Shown: positions 1 through 18,700 of the stretch, piece after piece
Numbering within the stretch: position 1 is the first letter of the stretch
Layout of the letters: each line of letters starts with the position of its first letter
Source of the DNA: Dallia pectoralis
Taxonomy: Eukaryota; Chordata; Actinopteri; Esociformes; Umbridae
Length of the DNA: 64,000 nucleotides
Reading direction: 5' to 3'
Assembly (NCBI GenBank): GCA_029465975.1
Contig: CM055743.1
Location: 14,178,410-14,242,409 of the forward strand
Made by a program: the position numbers and the translations under genes
The notes under the pieces: model-generated
What the model was told of the DNA's origin: nothing
Database searches by the model: none
What the model saw: the letters and a program-made list of their open reading frames with translations, nothing else

Positions 1-47
<47 letters not shown>

Positions 48-355
48 GTGTCATCCCTTCTTTCTCCTCACCCCTTTGTTAATAGTTCTGTGAGCTGGCA
101 GCCATCCGGTCCCGTGCACATCTTTTTCTGTTGGTGTCCAGCTTTCTCCAACCTCTTCATCCAACCTCTTCATCCCCCTCTCTTTCTCCCTTCCACACTA
201 TTTGTTCTATTGTTTTCTCAGTCATTATCTTGATACACGGCCCATTCCTCCAATGTGGCGTCGCATGATGCATGACCCTCAGCTCTTCTCACCCCCCCTC
301 CCCTCTTCTCTTTGCCCTCTCCCTTCTTCCCTCCTCCTTTTCTCTCTCCTTCCAG
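1..355. other. macf1 intron, pyrimidine-rich
   Basis: The window opens in a (TC)n tract at about 1-45. The segment is very C/T rich and ends in a strong polypyrimidine tract plus CAG acceptor at 353-355. I see no exon before 356. The MACF1 GAS2 domain exon expected upstream must lie outside the window. Confidence 0.6.
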
Positions 356-7219
<6,864 letters not shown>

Positions 7220-9250
7220 ACCAAGAGGATTCGACAGAAAACATCATACGAGCAACTAGAAAGGTGCCCTGCAGCAAGACGTTATATTAGCACCTTAACG
7301 TCTGACTGTTGGTCTGGATCGACTACAAGGGAGAACCCAAAACACGAGCTGGGAGGGAACGGAGCAGACAGAACATGCCCAGACCGTTTAATCAGACGAA
7401 CTAGAACTGGCGGCCATATTGGGCGTCACAATGGATCCAAGCGTCCTCCGATTGGGCTTGAATGGGGATTATGCTACAAGAGGGAGGGAAAAGAGGGGAA
7501 GATTTGTCTCTTTCTCCCTTTCCCTCCCACCTACACACACTTTAAAAAACTCACCCTGGGGGGGGGGACGCGCATGGAAGCCGGGGTTAGTGCACTTCGA
7601 GAGGCGTGAAGCGGAACAGAACTCTCACCTTTTCAAACCCCAGACCCCAGTTTGCCTTCCAGCCTCCTGTGTGCTCTTTCTCGTAGCGGAATTGTGCGAG
7701 ACTGTTCTAGAGAACGCCACAGTAGTTTGAACCATCTGACATCACGCTGCCTTATTTGTGTCCCACATTTCGGCCCTTACTTTGACCTAATCTGACTTCC
7801 ACAGCGTGTTAACTCGAGCCTTGTGACTTGCGCGCGGGCGTGACACACACATTTAGGGGTAGACGAGAGCTTGAGTGACTAACATCTTGCTGGTGCGTGG
7901 GCATTCAGAAGAACTGAGCTGTTGGTTTTCTGTCACACCGTTGAGTTACACTGAAAATATGCAAAGACGGACATCTTTGTTTTTCCACCCCGTCCTGAAC
8001 GGCGGGGGACATGAAGAAGAACGACACCTCAACATGCCTGTGGCTGGGGAACATCCAGACTAAGCGTGGACTGTTGTGTGTGTGTGTGTGTGTGTGGGCG
8101 GTGTCTCCTCTGACCACTTCCTGCTCTGAGCTAACTGCCTCAACCTCAAGCCCAGAGACTCTTAAAGTAGTGGGAAAACACAGAGACACACACCACAAGG
8201 TCCTCGCGATCCGCCGTGACACCTTCGTTGTGTTTGATGGTGTGTTCGTTTGGAACGAAGGGTTTGTCACATTGTCTTATGGTCTGAAACAATTTAGCAG
8301 AGAAGAAGAATTGTCATATTTTTTTGTTGGACGCGAAAAAATGTGTTCTCGATGAGGGGGCTTGTAATGAGACGATTGAAAGCAATTAAGTAACAGTTAT
8401 TCCTGATCTGAAACGGAAGACCAGTGCACTCTGACAGTCAGTATCGCTGTAATTCCACTTCGCCCCGCCCCTTTTCCCGTTGTTACCGGGAAACGAGCAA
8501 ATGCACACGCGTGGCGACTAAACGTTTTTCAGAGGTCACTGATTTGCGTCCCTGTATGCAAAGATCTATTTCGTGAATGTTCTACTTTCGTTCTGGTTAA
8601 TTTATAGTCCTGTTGTTCTTTTGTTTTTTTGTTTTTTAGCTAAAGATAAAAAGAAGTATATTTATTTTTCAGTTCATATCACCGTGGAGATGATTATTAT
8701 TCAGATAAGGAAATCATGATATTTTGTACCAAGGAAAATGTCCACTCCACTTCTCAGTGTTGTATGTTTGTACTTATGCATAATGTTACTCGACTAAGAA
8801 ACTGACTTATTCCCATGGCAGTCATTTTTGCTATTGACTACAACTCCCAGATCATGACCAAAAGGGGTTTCAATTATTGTGTTGACAAAGAACTACAAAT
8901 ATGGCTGATGGGGGACAACACAGAGCCCACAGTGGAGCTCCTCATAGGCGTTTGAATTTGTCTCTTTCATGGGTGCGAACGGGCACCCGTCTGTTTTTTG
9001 ATAAGCGCTGAAATATATGAAAACCGAATGAACGAAAATGTCACCCTAAAGTGATTTTTATTTATTTATTGTCTCTTTGGGGGGTGAGGATAACGGCGTA
9101 GGAGATAAACCCTTTGATGCTTGTTCCCTGTGTGAAGTTGAGGAACTACGGATGGATCGGGAGGGCTACAACGCAAATGTTAAATGCTAAGATTATAAAC
9201 ATTATTGTTTTCTTTTTGTATTAAAATATGCTTGCAGTAAAAAAAAAAAT
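7220..9250 (+). other. macf1: macf1 3' UTR with polyadenylation signal
   Basis: No coding signal follows the macf1 stop for about 2 kb. An ATTAAA hexamer at 9220-9225 lies 13 bp before a genomic A-run (9239-9249), which is a plausible cleavage site. Long 3' UTRs are usual for MACF1. The end is inferred, not proven. A short (TG)n lies at 8074-8095. Confidence 0.6.
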
Positions 9251-9332
9251 ATCTTGGGGTGGATTTGATTTGTGTTTGTTTATGGGTGGCTATGATCGTA
9301 GTGAACATGCTTTATCTACACTGAACAACTGA

Positions 9333-9357
9333 ATGTGTGTGTGTCTATCTGTCTCTT

Positions 9358-9390
<33 letters not shown>

Positions 9391-9872
9391 CTGTCTCTTT
9401 GTCTGTGTGTGTGTGTCTGTCTGTCTGTCTCTTTGTCTGTGCGTGTGTGTGTGTCAATCTGTCTCTTTGTCTGTGTGTGGGTCTGCGTGCGTGTGTGTGT
9501 GTCTGTCTCTTTGTCTGTGTGTGGGTCTGCGTGTGTGTGTGTATCTGTCTCTTTGTCTGTGTGTGTGTGGGTCTGCGTGTGTGTGTGTCTGTCTCTTTGT
9601 CTGTGTGTGTGTGGGTCTGCGTGTATGTGTGTCTGTCTCTTTGTCTGTGTGTGTGTGGGTCTGCGTGTGTGTGTGTATCTGTCTCTTTGTCTGTGTGTCT
9701 GTGTGTGTGTGTGTATCTGTCTCTTTGTCTGTGTGTGTGTGTGTCTGTCTGTGTGTGTGTGGGTCTGTGTGTGTGTGTGTATCTGTCTCTTTGTCTGTGT
9801 GTGTGTGGGTCTGCGTGTGTGTGTGTCTGTCTCTTTGTCTGTGTGTGTGTGGGTCTGCGTGTGTGTGCGCAC
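9333..9872 (+). repeat. TG/CTGT-rich minisatellite
   Basis: Compound array of about a dozen 40-50-bp units, each TG-rich stretch followed by GTCTGTCTCTTTGTCTGTG and often GGGTCTGCGTG. It lies just downstream of the presumed macf1 polyadenylation site. Open frames on both strands arise because the repeat lacks stop codons. Confidence 0.95.
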
Positions 9873-12190
9873 ATCCGGTTGTGTCTACATGCATGTCTGG
9901 GATCTGAGTGGAAATGGTTTGGCCATTTAGTTGTGGTACAATTATGTCCTGCAGAGATAAGGACACACCCTGGTGTGGTATCTTAGAGGAGACCGAGGAT
10001 CTATATGGTCAAACAGGAGGGTTTTTAAAATCTGTGTGCGCGCAGGGACTAGACAGTGGAGTAATCCACCATAAACCACACATTCCTTTCATACATGAGT
10101 AAGTTGCCATTTTTTATTTTGATTTTGTAATTATAGGTTTAGATAAGTGAATCAGATGAAATCGGTTTTATTAAAACACTTAAAACATTTCCGCTATCAG
10201 AATGAAAATGTATTATAATATTCGATTTGGCCTGTAAATTCCATGACTCGTGTTTCTGATGGTGAACTATCTTTCCTTAGTGTCCATCGTGCATTTGTCC
10301 CTGCTTGCCTTGTTTTAATGAATGAGAGTGAGTAACTGTTTATTTGCTGGGTTCACCGGAAGCGGGTCGGGTTTGGTCTTTAGGCTGTTCCCTGTGCTGC
10401 TATAGTTCTGTTTACATGGAACAACCCACTCACATCCTCTCCCATCAACCCCCATCCCTCCTCACGTTTCCCCTGGTTACTGTCTCCAACGACAAATGGA
10501 CAGACTCACTCCATCATCTCCGTTCTTCATTCGCCTCTACGGTCCTAAAACCCCTAAACGACGAAGAACCATAAAAGTGCCACTGAGAACACAGCGGTTG
10601 GTATGGTCGGCCTGTGTTTGTGCCCTGCGCCGTTTCCATAAGTACCAGAGGGCTTTGAAGTCTAGCATGTGTACAACACAAACACAGGCTGTCGAAAGGC
10701 ACACGCCTTTCTATATTCTGCTCGGTTTTGTCATTTGTTCCTTCAAATCCCATACTGGCACACCGGGCACGCAGTGTGAGGAAAAGACAACATGCATGTG
10801 ATTAACAGGAAACGAAAACGCATAAAATCGCTAAAAAGGGACATTTTATGGGCCGGGGATTTGTGTTTTGAAAAGTGCACCTACAGATACAGTTGTCTCA
10901 GTGTATATTGTCCGTAACGGTTTACATAGTGTTTTATCTCTTTTGGCTGGTCATTGACTGCTTGTGGTTCAGCTGGACTCCAAACCACAGCTAAAGCATA
11001 CGGCTACCATGTCAGCAGCATTGGGACAGTACGTAAACCAAGTCGACTCTCTGTGTAAATATATACATTTCTCACATCCCATAAACCACATTCGGTGTTT
11101 GTGTTTTCCACCGAACTTACACAGCTTCAGTGATATTTTCCAATGAAGGGAAGTTGTCATGAGAAGATGGACTGATAAAAGGGAGGGAGGCTGGGAGAGT
11201 TGGTGGAGGATGTGGTGAGGGGGGTGTGGTCTGGAATGGACACGCCCTCGTGGTGATGGAGTTGGAGAATAGCCTTCGATAATGTGCACCGAGGCCACAC
11301 TGGAGTGAGCTAACACGCTGGAAGTATTCTCCACTTGGAACAGGTGCCTGGAGAGCTAAACAGCGAGGAATAATATCAATGGGCGTAGGATTTTAACTAG
11401 AAGCTGCACAGAGCCTAAGAAAGACATCTGGGAACATCTGGAGTTAGAACATATTGGGCCAAACATACAAACAAAGGATCTTTGATGAAGAGTACTGCAG
11501 AACCATGGATGAAATGCTTTCCGTTTGATCGGTGTGGACTACAGATTATTTGCACAGCAGGTGTGTTTTTCCTTCTTCGTCCTCTCAACACAGATTATAC
11601 TGAGGAAAAACCTCTGATGGTTATTCACAGGGAAACTGGAGAGCGGAACCGGTCTTGGTAGCACCTGCCTTTTAATTTAACCACTTTCAAGCTCGCTGAC
11701 TTAGTTCTTCAAAGGAAGTAATTTTAAAAACACACTGTTTGTTTTTGGCCAAACACTTCCAAAAAGTTGTGTATAGCCCGAGTAGTTTCGTTGCAGAAGA
11801 GAAACATCTCAAAGTGGTTCGGAGGAATAGAGTTACAGAAAAGGCCAAGGTAGGGAGAGGAGAGATAAACAGAGTTAATGGAGTAAACACAACTTGCAAT
11901 GTCTCCCGTTGGTCTAAACAGCTCTCCGCATTAATCACAGGGGAGCATTTGTTGGTGACGGACCTGCGATACGTGGATACGTGTGTATGTATGTATGTAT
12001 GTGTGTGTGTGTGTGTGCGTCCTTTGCGTGTGCGTTGCCGAATATGATCTCCCTTTTGGATTGAAGGGTTCAGAATAGGCTACAGAGTCTGGTAGAACAT
12101 TAAGCTCAAAGAACATAGAAAACCCAGCAGAAGACAATTAGGCTAGAAATAAAACAAATAGAAAAGCATCTTAGTGGAGTGTCTTCCACA
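9873..12190 (+). other. macf1-bmp8 intergenic region
   Basis: About 2.3 kb of mostly unique sequence containing the bmp8 upstream region and 5' UTR. A GTAT/GT microsatellite sits at about 11982-12018. I could not place a TATA box or a transcription start with any confidence. Confidence 0.5.
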
Positions 12191-12737
12191 ATGGCAGCGG
12201 ACATTTCGGTAGGCTTCTCTCGAACCCCAGGAGGATGGGAGAAACCGGGCAACTCCAGAGTGCCCACGAACATGCACACCTGGACGTGCGAAGGAAGAAG
12301 ACGGGACAAGAAAGACTGCACCCGCAGACCGCCTCTGCAGCTCCAGCTCTTCCCCACGTCCATCCTCCTGGTCTCTCTGCTGCTCTGCCTCTGGGGACAC
12401 CAGGCCCACGGAGTCGTCCACTCCAGTTTCCGCCGCCTCAACGGCAGAGAGAGGAAAGAGATGCAGAGGGAGATTCTGTCCATCCTGGGTCTTCCTGGGC
12501 GACCCAGACCTCACCCCCCCCTCCGGCCTCCCTCCTCGGCCCCCCTCTTCATGTTGGACCTGTATCACGCCGTGTCGGCCGAGGGGGACGAGGAGAACGG
12601 GATCCGGGGTTTGGGCGGTTTGGACGGCTTCAGCGGTCACGTCAGCTACGCCGCTCTACCGACGCTCAGCACGCACACGGCGCCGCTGGGGACCGTGGTC
12701 AGCGAGGCCGATACGGTCATGAGCTTCGTCAACCTGG
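12191..12737 (+). CDS. bmp8a: bmp8 exon 1: signal peptide and N-terminal prodomain
   Basis: Starts at the first in-frame ATG (ACAATGG context) and ends at CTGG|GTGAGT. It codes for a charged N-terminal leader, a hydrophobic signal segment, then FRRLNGRERKEMQREILSIL and APLFMLDLYHA. A second ATG 81 bp downstream (NMHTW) would still leave about 25 residues before the hydrophobic core, so the true start is uncertain. Confidence 0.9.
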
Positions 12738-15700
12738 GTGAGTAGCGCGGCGATGATGGTCGAGGGCATTTTCAATGGGACGTTTGCATGGGGGGGTCAG
12801 TCGACTTGTTTGTTCAGCCAATCATGTGTGGGAGAAATCCCCTTGTCTGGCCAAGTACATATCCTTCAACCCTGTACACTTGGACGAGCCACGTTAAAGC
12901 AACTTTAACTATTTTTCTATTTAATGACATATTTCTGGTCCAGTGGTCTGACCTGAAGCTTTTTCTGAAACGTTCCCTGCACCTCGGAATGAATCTGGTT
13001 TCATCGGAAAAACTCCCACATCTTTTTCTGGCTGTCTCAGCAATAACGCCGAAAAATATATTTCAGAACCATGCTGTTGTGGCAGTGCACCTTTGGGAGA
13101 TTGTTTTGTCCGTCCAAATGACTTTTCCTGTGCTTCGCATACCCAGACAGTTGACCAGCTGATGTTAATCTGACACAGCAAACACATTAAACACAATTGT
13201 TTCCTTCCTCCATCTCTGCTGGAAACAAATTGAAAACCTCAGGACCGTGGGAACATCGTGACTACTGTGCCTTCTGAAAGTGTTAAGACCTCTTCACTTT
13301 CTCCACAATTTGTTGTGCGGAATGCTTTTTTGTCATCGATGTGCACACGATAAATCCTATTTAGATGTAGATTGAACTGTGCAGGTGCAGTACAACCAAA
13401 TGCAGTTTGCACCCAACCGGAAGTGCAAAAATAATAAGCAGGGCAGTGTGTCAATGTGCAGATTGCCCCAATGTGTGAGTCTACAAAATGGTATGATGGA
13501 GTTCTCAGCAGACCTGTTTGGGCGATCGGTTGTGGGTTGGAGGGAGGCGGGACTTAAACTGAAGCACTTAATAATTATATAGACTTAAATGATAATTGAT
13601 TAAACTTAAATGCTGCCGTCTACACTCGTGACCATATAATGACAAAGGGAAAACGCATTTTCAGCCAATTCATAAATTCTCTAATGTAAAATCTAAGGTC
13701 CTTTGCCAGGAGACTACATATTAAACTAATTTAAGCAAAAACAAGTTGCATCATGTGTCTTCTAAACAGGATTGGAGTCAAATTCAACTAATTTAACATG
13801 ATTTAGAAAAGCACATAAATGTCTATACAAGGTCTCACATTTCCCAGTACATAACAAATTAAAAACTGAGTCATGAGGTCCTGAGACAGAATTGTTTTGA
13901 GGCATCAATTTGGGGGAGGTTACATAGAAAGTGCTACAGCATTTAAAGTTCAGGAGCACAGTGGTAATGAGATAAGTTAGGAACCACCCAGACACTTGGA
14001 GCCGTCCGTCCTTCCTAAATACGTAAATTGGTCAGGAAGGTGACCAAGAACACAGGCCATCCAGAAGGACTCTGGAGCACACTGTCTGCAGCACGCTGTC
14101 TCTGCAGCACGCTGTCTCTGCAGCACGTTATCTCTGCAGTACACTATTTCTGCAGTACACTATCTCTGCAACACGCTATCTCTGCAGCACGCTATCTCTG
14201 CAGCACGCTATCTCTGCAGCACGCTATCTCTGCAGCACGCTATCTCTGCAGCACGCTATCTCTGCAGCACGCTATCTCTGCAGCACGCTATCTCTGCAGC
14301 ACGCTATCTCTGCAGCACGCTATCTCTGCAGCACGCTATCTCTGCAGCACGCTATCTCTGCAGCACACTATCTCTGCATCACTCCATCAACCAGGCCTTA
14401 ATGGCCAAGTGCCTAGATGGAAGCCACTACGGAGCAAAAGGCTATTACATTCCTTGCTCAATTCTAAACAGTCTCCTGGGAGACTGTTTAGAATTGAGCA
14501 ATGTAGGCTTGAACGTTTGTGGGACGACCTGAAGTTCACCAACTCTTCATTTATAACTGCCATCGTTGGATAGAAATATGTCACTTAATAGATATATTTG
14601 GGGATTTTATTATATTCTCCTGAAATCCGAATTTAGTATTCTGGGAAATATTAATGGTAAATGTAAATGGTATAGGTTATAAATATTTTGTACCATTATA
14701 ACATCGTGGCACCGATATGAATTGTTATATCGATTATAGAAACTTCAAAATATAATATTATCAAAATGTTGATTTTCAAAAAGCACTCAAGTGTGAGATC
14801 ATTAATTAAAACAATCATCAAATTTACAAAAAAATACATAATTCGTCATGTAAAAACAATCATTGTTTTAAATGGTCAATTTGATTTGTTCAAACTTTGT
14901 TTCACAATTTAGCATGAAAAAGATGAATAAATATGTACAGATAAATCCCAAAACACATCGGTACATCTTTACACATTGTAATGGTAAACGTAAATCTGAT
15001 AGCCTCTAATAGTTTCTAAAATAAATACAAACATATATTTGTTTTTTATTAATTTCTTAAACATTTTAAAACAGGAAATCGCATTTACCAACAGAATTCA
15101 AGAATTACCATTTTTTATAAAAAATTTATGCAAATGCAGTAATAGTTATAAATACGATTCTTTATTCCATAAATTCAGTAAACGTCAAACTGTATTGTAT
15201 GTTGCTCATTCCTGGTAATAGAACTTAAATCACTTTTTGGGACATTCTACCAGAAACGTACATTTTCACTTCTAAAAATCTTGGGGGGAATATTATGTTA
15301 TTCTTGAATCTGAACATAGAGTCATATGCAGGACATGTTAAACTATGAGAAACACATACTATGCCAACTCAGCATGTTTTTATTATTGAATAAAATAAAT
15401 GTTTATATGCATTACATCTCTAAAATGTCAGGCCCTGTCACAGACACATTTGCATATGTTAGAATGATTTCCTAATGATTTTTTTCTCTAAATAGCATGT
15501 ACTTATTGGTCACATGTCCCTGATTGTATCTAACATTAATTTGTAATTCCTATAAGAAACCTAAGCAACTTTTTAGTCAACTGTAGTGTATGGTAAGCAG
15601 AGAATACGCTCCAGGCACACATATAGGCGTAAAAACACTAGCTGTACGTAGGACATTTTTACAAAAACATAGTGGTGGATATATACCCCCACCTTTATCT

Positions 15701-18700
15701 ACACAGCTAAATAGATTTATACTTCAATAATTCTCTAAAATAGTCTTTTTTATATTATAATTTCCTGTGACAGGACTGACCTTCGCGTGAAAGGACTGAC
15801 AATGCTGTGACAGGACTGACTTAATGGATTTTGTTGATGCAGAAAGTTATGTTTTGTCTCCTTTATTAAAGTTTTGTTAAGCATTCCTATGTAGGACCAA
15901 TAATAATTCCATTCTAGTTTTAATCTAATATTAGACTATTGCAAAATGGAGCCACATGCATAATAAGGATCCTAATTCATTAGAATAGGCTATGATTCAC
16001 AACTGATCAGTCCAAACATCTTTTTAATTCATAAAACATATTTCATTTTATTTCAATATAAAAACATATTTCATTTTATTTCAAAACAATTATTTCATTT
16101 CATTTAAATATAAAACATGCCTTTTTCTCTCAGCTGCACTAACCGGAGCCATCTAACTACAATCTGTATGAGTTGAAATATAAACTCATAATTACTCAAA
16201 ACTTATATAAACTACAATTATTATTTATATTCATTAATATACAGTGGCCTAGGTAAAAGAGGGACCTAATTCAAAATAATTGTCTATGTGCATAAAACAT
16301 CAGATCATAAAAGGCTGATTTACAGTGTAATGTCTATTTATTCAAAAACAGTTTTTCTATGCCATACGTTATAAAACATATTAGATGCAATAAAAGTGAT
16401 AACAACGAACGAGGCCAATCATTTGTCAGGTCCTGTCACAGGGCGGTCAGCCTCTGTCACACAGGGATGTGACAGGGCCTGACGGTCTTCTGTTTTAACT
16501 GCCATTGATCAACATGCTAAAATGCCCTAAAAATTGTTAACATGCAAGGAAGGGATATCAGTAAACATTTTATACATATTTTGGATTGAAAAAAATGTAA
16601 TTATGTTCTGGGGTAGTTTACAGTGATGGGGCCTGACCTTGTAGCTGTCCTCCTAAAGGACATACAAAAACAAGCTCAATCATACAATTCAATGACAGGA
16701 CTTGCCCTTGACCAGGGTCTGCTTCACCTTGGTCAAATGATGTCACTTCCTCTGAATCATACCCTTAAAAGTGTATCATGCACATTTTATGTGATGTCTA
16801 TTTAAACGTGACAGGACTGACTGAAAACATAGGGACAGTTGTAAAATAGTTTTATTTGTGGAATATATGTGTAATTTCATGTTTGTAATCATTTGATGTG
16901 AATGATAGCAACTTAAACTTATTAATAATGTTTTTGTTTTTTTACTAAATTACTGTTGCATAACATAATATGAAAGATCTAGTTCCAATTTGGCTGAGGA
17001 CAGGCAATTTTTTTGTTTTTTTTGTAATATTTAAGTGTTTTTAATAAAGATAAAAACATCTGAGAACCCTGATGCATACATAATCATTTACAGAACAACT
17101 CACATAAATCAATTATCTAGTTAGTTTTATACATTTTTGAATTAAATACTTCTAATGCACTGTGGCAAGTCAAGGACAGATGATGTAGGTTTCTGGTAGA
17201 ATGTCCCTTTTGGAAGGCCTTTCTAATCTAGACAAAGTTTCCCATTTATAGACCCTGTCAGTTGGGGGAAAAAACCCACAGGCACATCAATCCAACCCAG
17301 TCAAGGCCATGCAACCAGCACAAGACAGAGCCTGGGACACACAGCTGTGATCAATTACAGGTCCCACTGACACAGCCACACAGAAACTCAGAAATGGGCG
17401 AACAAGATGAAAATACTGCTGGGGACCGCTCTAAAAATACTCCCCAACCTGTAGTTAGTGGTGTGTGTAGAGCAGCTGCAGTGGTCGGAGTCTCTGAGTG
17501 TCTCTAATTACCGCAGAGGCCGACTGGGGGGTGTTACGCCGTAAACTTCTGTTCGTTTTCTTTTATGTCTAACATGGTTGGGGTCAATTAACGTAATTTC
17601 TAGATCAATTAAAATGTAAATTAATCAGGTTCATTTCGATTAGAATGTAAGAATTTCTGTTTAGTAATTTCTCAAAAAAATTATGTTCTCTAAAGCATTT
17701 ATTTAAGCCCAATTATGCTTTTGAGTGCTTTTTGAGGAGTGTGAAATATGCCTGGTGTTTAATTACAGTGCAAATGTCAGTGACAAATTACACACACCTC
17801 ACTGTCTCTCAGTGGAGCAGGAGCGAGATCTGCTGCAGCCCCGGCCGTACTGGAAGGAGTTTCGTTTTGACCTGACGCCGCTGCCCCAGGGGGAGAGGGT
17901 CACAGCGGCAGAGTTTCGAATCTATAAGACGATGACCATGGGCCAGAGAGCCAACCGCACCCTCCACATCTCTGTCTACGAGATCCAACGAGAGAACAGA
18001 CACAGGTTCCTGCCTAGATTCAAACTGCCATATAAACGTTATGTGTAACTACAGTATCTCTGCCATGATCAAATAATCACAGTTTTTGCATTAAAAAAAG
18101 TTTTGACTCTGTTGTGACACTTTGGGTTGGCTAGTCTAGGATCCAGTAGATGCCAGAATAAGTGTTAATGGGGTTCTGTGTGTGATGTCACTTCCCTCTC
18201 AGGGAACCAGAGTTGGTTCTGCTGGACATGCAGTCGGTACCTGCGGGGCAGGAGGGCTGGCTGGCGTTTGACGTGACCACGGCCAGCAACCGCTGGCTCC
18301 TGCATCCCCGTAGCAACATGGGCATCCGGCTCTACGTGGAGACGGAGGAGGGTGAGCCTCGTGGAGATAATATTATGGTTAGAGTCAGGGAACGCGCGCG
18401 GACGTGGTGGGGAACGCGCGCGGACGTGGTGGGGAACGCGCGCGGACGTGGTGGGGAACGCGCGCGGTCGTGGTGGGGAATTATTACGGAGTTACATAGG
18501 TTACAGTGTTACATATTATTACAGTGTTTCATAAGATTAAAATATGTACTTTCATACTAAATGTGATACTATAGTATTACTGAATATGCAAACACAATAT
18601 GTACCTAACAGGGAATTTGTATCGATGGCCTATCAGTCATTTGTTTATAACACAATAAGTACTGCTTCAACACTGTACAATTATGCTTATTAAGGCCAAT

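Larger units (their letters stand above)
12738..17812 (+). other. bmp8 intron 1
   Basis: A 5-kb intron containing a 16-bp minisatellite (14079-14383), a near-perfect hairpin (14454-14501) and a 2.6-kb A/T-rich block (about 14600-17250) with recurring TGTGACAGGACTGAC motifs and inverted segments. It ends at ACTGTCTCTCAG. No additional exon was recognised. Confidence 0.75.

Noticed and set aside
9290..9986. Overlapping frames on both strands (HTHTQTKRQ and VCVSVSLSVC repeats)
   Set aside because: Produced by the TG/CTGT-rich minisatellite. No non-repeat coding sequence is present.
14028..14573. 181-codon frame LCSTLSLQHAISAARY
   Set aside because: A 16-bp minisatellite in bmp8 intron 1. There is no start context, splice support or known domain.
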